Positions 37,631-46,550 of a DNA stretch of 64,000 nt are shown here, one piece after another. Made by a program: the position numbers and the translations under genes. Under the pieces are notes generated by a model. It saw only the letters and a list, made by a program, of their open reading frames with translations. It was not told where the DNA came from and did not search any database. Source of the stretch: Cryptomeria japonica (Eukaryota > Streptophyta > Pinopsida > Cupressales > Cupressaceae); the NCBI RefSeq assembly GCF_030272615.1, contig NC_081413.1, positions 186,242,169-186,306,168 on the forward strand, in the 5' to 3' direction. The stretch's first letter is position 1, and every line of letters starts with the position of its first letter.

Positions 37631-38029
37631 TTGGCGAAAATGAATAGCGTGAATTCGCACAACTTGCCTTGCAAGAATGAATTCCAAATTTTGGATGGGA
37701 GAGTCTACGATTTGAATTTTAACGGTTAACTCGCTATTCAAATTTTTGTGCCCTTGGTTTGAAAAGAACATGCAGTTTTACACTCAAACTCAGCAATTTT
37801 ATTACCTTGGTGATTTTACTTTGGGTGATCTTCGCCTATGGTGTCTTGGGCGTTTAGAAACCTCCTAAACCTTCACGCTTCCGCGTGGTTTCTCTTGGGC
37901 GAGATTTTCGCGGATGGAGAGGGGAGTTTGGCGTGCTTGTAATGCTTAACTTTTGATACTTACGCCTCTTCAACCCCTAAAAAAAAACGTGACTTTCGCC
38001 CTTTGGCCCAAACTTCGACATTCAGACAT

Positions 38030-39260
38030 GATTTGGAAACTCTTCATTTTCTCTTGGAATTGCCCTTCGGAATGTGATTTTGGCATTACACGAACTTCGG
38101 TAGATCTATGTCTTTTTTCAACCTTTTGAAAAATCGCGACTTACCTCTTATTGGAAATTCGGGGCTTTAGAACATTTTGCAAGTTTTGTAGCCTTCTAAA
38201 AATCGTGGTTTCAACCCTATGCGGAGCTTCAGCAATGGAGAATGGAGTGCGTAAAAAAAACACTCACTGCGTGATTTACCTCATAGCGCAACTTTCGGCA
38301 AATGGGGGGGGTTTTGAAAAGTTTTAACTTTTACATTCTGACCCAAAAGTGCGAAATTCGGGGTTTAATGGCACTTTTCAAACTTCGAACTTTTCGCATT
38401 TTCACCCAAAAGTGTGAATTTTGGCACTTCCGGAGGTTTTTTCAAACTCTTATCTTTTCACACTTTCCTCCTAAATTGTGATTTTCCTTTGGTAGGCGAA
38501 TTTCGGCTATTCAGAGCCCTTTGCCAATTTCGGCACTTTTAGTGCACTTTTTAAACTTTGCATTTTACCTTTTCGCAACTTATCCTCCAAATCGCGATTT
38601 TCGGCAAATGGGGGGCTTTTGCGAACTTCGGCGTTTGGAGGTGGATTGTTAACTTCGGTGATTTTGATGCACTTTTCAATTTTTAAAATCCTTTGCGATT
38701 TACCTCCATAATGCGAAGTTCGGCGATTTGGAGTATTTTGCCAACTTCGCACTTTTTAAACTTTTTTCAAACTTCGGCACTTTAGGTGTGTTTGCAAACT
38801 TTGGTGTTTTGGCAGCCTTTGAAAACTTTACTTTAACAGTCCCTTTTTACCGAATTTCGGCATTTTAACCAGTTTTGAAAACCTTTTATCATTTTGATAA
38901 TTTACCCCCGTATGGCGAATTTCGGGGTTTTTACCCATTTTGCAAACTTAACAATTCTCCCCTTAAGTGCGAATTTCGGCAATTTCGGGGCTTTTGCCAA
39001 CTTCGGAACTTTGAGTGTGTTTTCAAACTTTCCAACTTCAACGCATTTTCACCTCTTTCGCGATTTTCGGGCTTTAGGGAGGATTTGAAAACTTCAGCGA
39101 TTGGTCGGAGTTTGCAAACTCTCTTTTTTACCTTTTATGTTTGCCCTCCAAAATGCGAATTTCGGCCTTTTGAGCGGTTTTGCCAATTTCGGCACTTTGG
39201 GGCACTTTGCAAAGTTTTCGCCCTTTTACCTTCCAGCTGGCGAAAATCGCCATTTTCATC
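38030..39260. repeat. Diverged tandem array in the leader of the 7.3-kb insertion
   Basis: Words of the form GCGAATTTCGGC, TTTTGCCAACTTCGGCACTTT, ACTTTTCAAACTTT and CCTCCAAAATGCGA recur in the same order about ten times (for example GCGA-TTTCGG at 38499, 38596, 38712, 38916, 38969, 39059 and 39153), with unit lengths varying from about 60 to 140 bases. It lies upstream of the unknown gene in its sense direction. Open frames at 38875-39334 are by-products of the repeat. Confidence 0.8.
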
Positions 39261-39707
39261 AATCCTGCAAACTCTCAAAACATCATGTAATCTCTCCCCT
39301 TAGTGTGAGTTTCAGGATTCAGAGGAGGTGTTGAAAATTCACACCTTTGCATCCTCCTATCTCTCCTATATCCTCTTTCGAAAATCAGCATCTTTGGGTC
39401 CTTATGCGACCTTCAAACGCTTTACCCTTTACTTGGCAGACTCCGCCAGTTTCTATCATCCTATGCCTATCTCAAGCGATTTTACAAGCTTAGACGATCT
39501 CTTGGAATTCATGCCCGAAGGCTCAACTGACCTCATGGATTCACAAGCTCCTTCGTTCAACATCATCATCTCATGGACTGATTACGGGCTCGCTAAAAAG
39601 GACGCGAGACACTCTACGTGGAACTCAACAGGGTGAAGACGGAAAGGCCCAAAAAGGAAAGGGGAACCTGTTGGCAACAGGGAGCGTGTGCAACGCACAA
39701 CACATCG

Positions 39708-40526
39708 CAATTGAATTTAAAAGACTCAAAAACCTACAAATTATAAAACTCAATAAGGTTTGGCATTGAAAAAAAATTGACCTTATTTTTGGGGATTGCC
39801 AAAATCAAATCCATACTAGTCTATACAGCCACACAGTTATCATCCACCATTGCTATACAATCATCATACCTTCAACAATGGATATTCCTATCCAAGTCTA
39901 TCACTTCTACACCATCAATTGTCAACAAAAGGTATAAGCATTAGCCCCTAGCTGCAACAAGATTTAGCCCCCGATCATGGCCAATCCATGAGGGCTTAAA
40001 CCCCCATAGCCACCAAAGTGACAATAACTACCCCCTCACCTAAACAAAACAATGCTTGCAACTTGTTTTTTATGCCATAAAAGAGAGATTTTTTTTGGGG
40101 TGGCATAACTTGGGCACACAAAATTGGATTTTCACAAACAAATAGATATTGGAAAGTTGGTTCAATGTCCTTTGCAACCATCTATTTAGTTTTTCCTAAT
40201 TTTACCCCAAGTACCTATTATTTCAATTTGAAGTAATCTTTTCTATTTTGACTTGCACTTCGGACATCTTGCAATATATGAGACCATTTTTTATGTTGCA
40301 CTATTTACAACATATGTTTTGATTTCTAATTGGTATATGAGGAATCTATCATTGTAAAATAGTGGATTTCACAATTCATTCTTCCATAAGCACCCTAAAT
40401 AAAAACAAAAACTATAAGTCTTGCAAGACAACATCTCTTGCCCCATCTCTATTGACTTGTCCCTAAACCAAGTACACTTAATCAGAAGCTAGCATGGGAT
40501 AACAAAAAATGCTCATGTCCTAGAGA
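39708..40526. other. Continuation of interrupted Copia interior, no gene seen
   Basis: After the tail of the 142-bp repeat the sequence should be the gag region of the element whose LTR and primer-binding site lie at 31729-32062, but no gag motif is readable. Frames are short and stop-rich. Confidence 0.4.
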
Positions 40527-40973
40527 TTGATTGGTCGAAGTGTTGATTTTGACACTATGTTCTCCATTTCACATATCGAGTACCCAAACATTCTTTGGAC
40601 CAAACTTTGGGAGATCTATCAAGACCCACTTCACTCTCGATTCTCAAATGATCCTATTTTGGATAGTCTTACACCCCTTGATAATGGTGATAACCTACCA
40701 TATGATGATGGTATAGAACTTGATTATTTGGTAGGTCTCAATTGTTGTGATGACCTCGAGGCTTCTCCTAATGCTTCTTCTCCTCCCATAGAGATATCAC
40801 TCGATTTTTTGGCTTCTATGACCCCTAATCTAGATTCAACAGTTTCATCTTCTTTACCTTCAAGTAACTATCCTAAGGTCAAGGATTCTTGCATTCCAAC
40901 ATTAGCAGATTCATCTCTAGGTTTTCATATTCAAACATTGTGTGGACTCATCATTGTGGGATGGCTAGCATAG
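40527..40973 (+). CDS. Hypothetical ORF cut by the duplication boundary
   Basis: A 148-codon frame rich in Asp, Ser and Pro (DNGDNLPYDDGIELDYLVGLNCCDD, SSPPIEISLDFLASMTP). I recognise no family. The boundary of the 1,049-bp duplication falls at 40922, so the last 17 codons belong to duplicated sequence and recur after 43618 without the rest. Low-complexity acidic text of this sort occurs in decayed gag regions; coding status is doubtful. Confidence 0.25.
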   Translation: MIGRSVDFDTMFSISHIEYPNILWTKLWEIYQDPLHSRFSNDPILDSLTPLDNGDNLPYDDGIELDYLVGLNCCDDLEASPNASSPPIEISLDFLASMTPNLDSTVSSSLPSSNYPKVKDSCIPTLADSSLGFHIQTLCGLIIVGWLA

Positions 40974-41970
40974 TTGGATGACATATATTGAGATCACATA
41001 TCCATCACTTGTTCCTTCAAATGATTCTTTACAATAGAATCATAACAGTCTTCTACGTTTGTTACATTGGGATGACTAATTGACAAATATTGCAAGTTTG
41101 TTTTGTGAGTGCCATCTTGTAAACATGGAGGACAAACCTGAGGATGTTTTATCTCCTATTTGATGACAGCCCCCTCATAATTGTTGTCATACCATCATTG
41201 TCTTTGGATATTCATTCTCCATAAAATGCTAGCTTGTCACTTTTTTCATTGTTTAGGTTTGTTCCCAACTTGATTGTAGCATCCTTTCATACCGACATAG
41301 CAATGCTTGATCAAAATTAAAAGACATTATCATACATCATGATCTTTCTTCCTCCATAAGAAGAGATCCTAAATCTATACTTTGTTTTGTTTCTTCCTAA
41401 GGGGGCAGGACCATTGTTTGGCATTCTTGGATTTTCATCATCATCCTTTGTCGAGCATCCACCATCACTACAAGAAATTACAAATTTGTGAGGGAACTAC
41501 ATAGCCTACAAGAGAGTATTTTTTATTTCTGAAGGTTAAGCATGCAAGAGAATATTTCTACTATTCATGTTAATGGGATGATGGTGAAAGAAGATTGTGA
41601 GTGATGATGAAAAAAGATTGTGAGATTAGAAGTGGTTTTGCTATTTTTTATGAGACTTTTTGCTATGCGGGATTATAGTGATGCTATTGAAAATGTAAGA
41701 AATATTATGGCTACGATTGTTCCTTGCAAGCTTAGCCAAAAAATTTCATCAGAATTAGAGCACAATATTTCTCTTGATAAGATCTGTATAGCTATTTGTC
41801 ACATGAAAAAAAGTAAAGTTCCTAAGTGTGATGGGTTTCCTATTGAGTTTTATAAGGCTAATACTAATTTGGTACACAAGATCTTACCGGAAGTTTATAA
41901 GGAAGCTATTGAGAATGGGTATTTGGGTAAGCATATTAATAGAAGAATCATTAAGCTTATCATATTATCT
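40922..41970. repeat. 1,049-bp duplication, copy 1 (left of plastid insert)
   Basis: Matches 43618-44666 at a constant offset of 2,696 with no indel and three substitutions that I could count (one near 41354, two near 41740-41763). It includes non-coding DNA and the start of a LINE reverse-transcriptase frame, and ends exactly where plastid sequence begins. Confidence 0.95.
41590..41970 (+). pseudogene. LINE reverse transcriptase fragment (copy 1)
   Basis: The frame reads [34 protein letters not shown]...[16 protein letters not shown], the start of the LINE reverse transcriptase domain (normally ...[14 protein letters not shown]). It breaks off at 41970 where ChlB-coding plastid DNA starts in the same frame. 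The second copy at 44286 continues into the rest of the LINE, so this one is the duplicated stub. Confidence 0.85.
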
Positions 41971-42672
41971 ATCAACGGACAGACTCAATTTGTTTCCCAA
42001 GCTGCTTGGTTTTCAAGATCTATTGATTGTCAGAATTTGACGGGCAAAGAAACAGTTGTTTTTGGTGATACAACGCACGCTGCTTCAATCACTAAGATAC
42101 TTGTTCGAGAAATGGGGATTCGTGTGAGTTGTGCATGTACTTATTGCAAACATGATGCGGAATGGTTCAAAGAGCAAATTCAAGGTTTCTGCGATGAAAT
42201 ACTGATCACAGATGATCATGCTGAGGTAGGAGATATGATCGCTCACATGGAACCATCTGCAATATTTGGTACTCAAATGGAATGTCATATTGGTAAACGT
42301 CTTGATATTCCTTGTGGAGTTATTTCTGCACCAGTTCATATACAAAACTTTCCCTTGGGATACCGACCCTTTCTAGGTTACGAAGGTACTAATCAAATAG
42401 CTGATCTAGTTTATAACTCATTTGCTCTGGGTATGGAGGACCATCTTCTAGATATTTTTGGTGGTCATGATACTAAAGAAATAATATCCACATCATTGTC
42501 TACAGATATAGGCCTAATTTGGAATCCTGAAAGTCGACTAGAATTAAGTAAAATTCCTCGTTTTGCCAGAGAAAAGGTAGAAAGAAATACTGAGAAATTT
42601 GCACGACAAAAGGGGATTGAAACCATTACTGTCGAAGTAATGTACGCAGCTAAAGAAGCGTTGAATACCTAG
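41971..42672 (+). pseudogene. chlB: Plastid-derived chlB, C-terminal 233 codons
   Basis: ChlB is the B subunit of the light-independent protochlorophyllide reductase (with ChlL and ChlN), a nitrogenase-like plastid enzyme of chlorophyll synthesis in the dark. The fragment starts at [20 protein letters not shown] and runs through [16 protein letters not shown], the CKHDAEWF and PSAIFGTQM regions and [21 protein letters not shown] to the natural stop after AAKEALNT. Roughly the first half of the ~510-residue protein is missing. Some residues usually conserved differ (for example Cys for Gly before TYCKHD). It is fused in frame behind 117 LINE codons, giving a 350-codon ORF (41620-42672). Without a transit peptide, the N-terminal half or a promoter it should be inert. 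Confidence 0.95.
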
Positions 42673-42688
42673 CTCACTAGAGCAATGA

Positions 42689-42728
<40 letters not shown>

Positions 42729-42803
42729 AATGTATTATAGAAATTGAGTTAATGACTATTCATAATTACATATCCATTTTGTATCAGATCAGAGATCTAT
42801 CTT

Positions 42804-43555
42804 ATCATAAAAATTAGTCTAAAAGCATGTGGTAGAAAGCAACGTGAAACTTGAACGACATGATTAGTTCTGTGGATTATAGCATCCGCTATTTTGACTC
42901 GAAGATGCTCTTAGCTCAACATTTATCTCCTTAAAAAGATATGTTTAATAGACTAGGTATCAATTTCTTTTTTTTTTTTCAATTAGGGGCAGAATCTAGG
43001 GTTAATGTAAATTAAATCAACGAGCTATAACCACTTTGTAAGTTTACATCGAGCTAAAAAAAAAAAAATAGATGAAAGACGGCAAGTGGAGAGAAATATT
43101 CCACTATATTAGTAATATTATCTTATTATTTAAGATAACTCAAGCATACTTGAGCTAAGAATACAGATTTTATCTGTCATTTTCCTTTTTTAATAATTAA
43201 AAGGAATAAGATATCTAATATTATCTATTTGTTCTATAATTAGGGAGATCCTAATTAAACAATTATTTCAATTACTCGAGCCGTATGAAGATAAACCTTC
43301 ATATACGCTTTCCAGGGGGGGGGTAGAAGGAGGTATTTTGTTTATCTAGCCCAATGAGCTACCTATCAAATTGACGTTAAGTCTCGAAGCGAACGAAGAG
43401 CTCTTCAGGAATTGACTTTTTAGAATGCAATGAATAAGAATGAAACTCGTTTAATTTATAGTGCTATTGTTCATTTTCTCGAATTAGGAGCTCAACCTAC
43501 GGAAACTGTTCATGGTATTTTTAGGGAAAAATTGATAATTTTAAACGTGCTTTAA
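42804..43555 (+). pseudogene. rps16: Plastid-derived rps16 (two exons, group II intron)
   Basis: rps16 encodes plastid ribosomal protein S16. Exon 1 (42804-42843) keeps CTAAAAGCATGTGGTAGAAAGCAAC before the GTG-type intron start, but the start codon reads ATC. The intron spans about 42844-43350, shorter than the usual 700-900 nt, and ends with domain V (GAGCCGTATGAAG...TTCATATACG, 43278-43309) followed by a run of nine G. Exon 2 (from about 43352) reads IDVKS-type remnants, then ALQEL, an in-frame TAG, and IVHFLELGAQPTETVHGI before a stop at 43553. It is on the same strand as chlB and downstream of it, as expected if copied as one plastid segment. Confidence 0.88.
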
Positions 43556-43617
43556 ATTTATTAAAAAAAGGGAGGGGGATATAAATAATGCGTCTACGTC
43601 TAGGTCCAATAAATTTA

Positions 43618-44666
43618 TTTTCATATTCAAACATTGTGTGGACTCATCATTGTGGGATGGCTAGCATAGTTGGATGACATATATTGAGATCACATATCCA
43701 TCACTTGTTCCTTCAAATGATTCTTTACAATAGAATCATAACAGTCTTCTACGTTTGTTACATTGGGATGACTAATTGACAAATATTGCAAGTTTGTTTT
43801 GTGAGTGCCATCTTGTAAACATGGAGGACAAACCTGAGGATGTTTTATCTCCTATTTGATGACAGCCCCCTCATAATTGTTGTCATACCATCATTGTCTT
43901 TGGATATTCATTCTCCATAAAATGCTAGCTTGTCACTTTTTTCATTGTTTAGGTTTGTTCCCAACTTGATTGTAGCATCCTTTCATACCGACATAGCAAT
44001 GCTTGATCAAAATTAAAAGACATTATCATACATCATGATCTTTCTTCCCCCATAAGAAGAGATCCTAAATCTATACTTTGTTTTGTTTCTTCCTAAGGGG
44101 GCAGGACCATTGTTTGGCATTCTTGGATTTTCATCATCATCCTTTGTCGAGCATCCACCATCACTACAAGAAATTACAAATTTGTGAGGGAACTACATAG
44201 CCTACAAGAGAGTATTTTTTATTTCTGAAGGTTAAGCATGCAAGAGAATATTTCTACTATTCATGTTAATGGGATGATGGTGAAAGAAGATTGTGAGTGA
44301 TGATGAAAAAAGATTGTGAGATTAGAAGTGGTTTTGCTATTTTTTATGAGACTTTTTGCTATGCGGGATTATAGTGATGCTATTGAAAATGTAAGAAATA
44401 TTATGGCTACGATTGTTCCTTGCAAGCTTAGCCAAAATATTTCATCAGAATTAGAGAACAATATTTCTCTTGATAAGATCTGTATAGCTATTTGTCACAT
44501 GAAAAAAAGTAAAGTTCCTAAGTGTGATGGGTTTCCTATTGAGTTTTATAAGGCTAATACTAATTTGGTACACAAGATCTTACCGGAAGTTTATAAGGAA
44601 GCTATTGAGAATGGGTATTTGGGTAAGCATATTAATAGAAGAATCATTAAGCTTATCATATTATCT
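43618..44666. repeat. 1,049-bp duplication, copy 2 (right of plastid insert)
   Basis: Starts TTTTCATATTCAAACATTG as copy 1 does and ends GCTTATCATATTATCT, after which the LINE frame goes on (CTAAAAGGTGGTGATTCC). This copy is therefore joined to the original downstream sequence, while copy 1 is joined to the original upstream sequence. Confidence 0.95.
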
Positions 44667-45568
44667 CTAAAAGGTGGTGATTCCTCTGAAATGAATAATT
44701 GGAGACGTATTACATTATTGAATGTCAATTATAAAAATTTTGCTTAAGTTTGGTTTGAGAATGCAGAAGGTTTTGTCTACTATTATTTTTGAATCTCAAT
44801 TTGGTTTTTTCAAAGGTGGATTGTCCTTGATAATCTTGTTACCAGCAGTGAAAGAATACATTGGGACAAGGGCTCTAATCAAAATGTCGGTATGGCTATT
44901 CTTGATTTTGAGAAAGCCTATGATAAGATTGAGAGGCCTTTTATTCTGCTTATGCTTAGGGCTTGTGTTAAGAGATTTCTTTTTACAGAATGATTCATGT
45001 CCTGTTTAGGGATGCTTCAGCTTAGATTTGCGTTAATGGTGAATTTTTTAATTCCTTTCCTCTTCATAGGTCTATTACGCAACAAATTGCCCATAATTTG
45101 TGTTTGTTGTTGAGGCTTTATAAATTACATGCTGAGGACGTGTCTTTGGGCCCACTGGTTAAGGAATTGTCTTTGCCTTCTGGGATTCTGTTTTTAAACC
45201 CCGGTTTGCAAATTATAGTGCTACTTTTGCAGGATTGGATGAAGAGAACTTTTTCAGGTGTTGATGAGAGATTGGAAATATATTGTACTGTTTCTGGGTC
45301 CTAGATTGTTGTTTCTAAATCTAATATTTTGAGTTAGATTACTGAATATCCTAATTGGCTTTCGGATCAGGTTTTGGTCCTGATGTGATGGTTAGATAAT
45401 TGCATATTCTGTTTTCTGTTAATCCTTCTTTTAAATCTATGTGGGCCTAAGTTATGAAAAAAGTTAGCACTAAAATTTATATATTCCACGGTAATCTTCT
45501 CTCTTTGGTGAGGAAATTCTAAGTATGTTAAAAGGTGTTTTCATCTTATACTATTTATTTGTCTTCCT
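44286..45568 (+). pseudogene. LINE reverse transcriptase pseudogene (main part)
   Basis: Continues the frame of the duplicated stub: GGDSSEMNNWRRITLLNVNYK (normally NWRPITLLN), then in a shifted frame QNVGMAILDFEKAYDKIERPFIL (the F/YDKAYD motif of the LINE catalytic palm, here DFEKAYD) and a decayed PLHRSITQ stretch (about 45060). Stops and frameshifts are frequent. The LINE is interrupted by a Copia at 45569 and resumes after 50703. Confidence 0.82.
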
Positions 45569-45762
45569 TATTAGTGTAATGTCTTCGTATTATCTTTCTA
45601 TTTCAGTTTAATGGTCAATATATTGTAAATTTTGTACATATTAGATTCTTTCTAATTCAGACGATTATTTCTTGATAGAAACATCATGCCTTTGTAAACT
45701 ATAAATGAACATTTTGTTCATTCATTAATTGAACCAGTTTTTTACCAAATACTCTCGTATTA
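45569..45762 (+). repeat. 5' LTR of Copia 1
   Basis: Starts TATTAGTGTAATGTC and ends CTCTCGTATTA directly before the primer-binding site. Shares CTTCGTATTATCTTTCTATT and CTTTGTAAACTATAAATGA with the 3' LTR. Confidence 0.93.
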
Positions 45763-45775
45763 TGGCATCAGAGCC
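45763..45775 (+). promoter_or_regulatory. Primer-binding site of Copia 1
   Basis: TGGCATCAGAGCC, complementary to the 3' end of initiator tRNA-Met apart from one base, immediately after the LTR. Confidence 0.88.
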
Positions 45776-46550
45776 TGGTTAAGAATTTTTTTCGATTTTT
45801 GGAACCAAAAATCAATTTTGTTTAAAAATTCTTTCTTCCTGTCAGTAATTATTCTGGGCGGATTTTTTTCATGAAATCTTTCATGTGAATTCTATGAAGG
45901 GTTTTTCGCATCATTCTTTGACGCGTTCTTGCTGTAAACCCCGCATTCATTATTGGACGTCATTTTCTTGCATCCAAAATCACGCCTGTGTTTCTGCATG
46001 ATTTTTTTCATGTCCTGCAACCTTCGTGCAGTCGCAATTTTTCACAACCCGTGGTTCTCACACGCAACGAGTGGTCTTTGTTTTTCGGCAGGATTTCTCT
46101 GCAAATTCCTCTGCGTTTTTTCACGCCCACTTCTGATCTGTGTCGGATTTTATTCCGACCTACGACGCGATTCAGTCTGCACGCGTTTTTTGGAGGCTTC
46201 AACTTCTGTATTTCGTGCAACGATTTTTTTCTATGCACGTCCTTCTGAGAAGCATGTCTCTATTCCGTGCATTTTTCACCAAAAATTGTAAAATGATTTT
46301 AGGCCCGTGACTTGCATGACCGCTTAGGGTTTTTACAAACCCTCTGTATTTCTTTCCAGCAACTACGGTTTGCAGAAAATCTATCTTCTAAGTTCTTCTG
46401 GGTTTTTTAAAATCTCATTTGGGTATCTCTTAGAATTTTTTGTGTTGTGCCAATTCTATGCATTGCGTTTAAGCGATTTCACGCATTGACAATCTCTTGC
46501 CTCGATATTTGTGCCATTATTTGGTCAACCAACTTTGACCTCCGTTTTCA

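Larger units (their letters stand above)
32435..39702 (-). mobile_element. 7,268-bp insertion of unclassified type, TG...CA ends, 5-bp target duplication
   Basis: Flanked by CATCG at 32430-32434 and 39703-39707, and placed inside a tandem repeat unit, so both ends are fixed. The outer bases are TGTTGACGTG on the left and, inverted, TGTTGTGCGTT on the right. TG...CA ends plus a 5-bp duplication suggest integrase-type insertion, but I could not find long terminal repeats: the ~1.2 kb at each end do not resemble each other, and no primer-binding site, reverse transcriptase, integrase or RNase H is visible. The minus strand carries one long broken gene with a probable 5' intron and a repetitive 1.2-kb leader. 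Confidence 0.8.
41971..43617 (+). other. Plastid DNA insert in the nucleus (NUPT): chlB 3' part to rps16
   Basis: A 1,647-bp stretch collinear with a plastid genome: the last 233 codons of chlB, a spacer with an expanded (AT)n run (42700-42722), rps16 exon 1, a shortened group II intron with a recognisable domain V, and rps16 exon 2. Both edges coincide with the ends of the 1,049-bp flanking duplication. chlB still reads open, but rps16 has lost its start codon, has an in-frame stop and a G-run in the intron, so the insert has begun to decay. Confidence 0.93.

Noticed and set aside
38875-39636. Phe/Pro-rich ORFs (142, 77 and 102 codons) as proteins
   Set aside because: They arise from the tandem TTCGG/TTTGC repeat, overlap in several frames and lie upstream of the real gene on the other strand.
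32435-39702. Ordinary LTR retrotransposon with long LTRs
   Set aside because: The TG...CA ends and 5-bp duplication fit, but the terminal kilobase on each side does not match the other and no pol domain is readable. Kept as unclassified, not excluded.
41620-42672. A functional nuclear chlB gene
   Set aside because: Only the C-terminal 233 codons are present, fused to LINE sequence, with no transit peptide or promoter and with changes at conserved residues.
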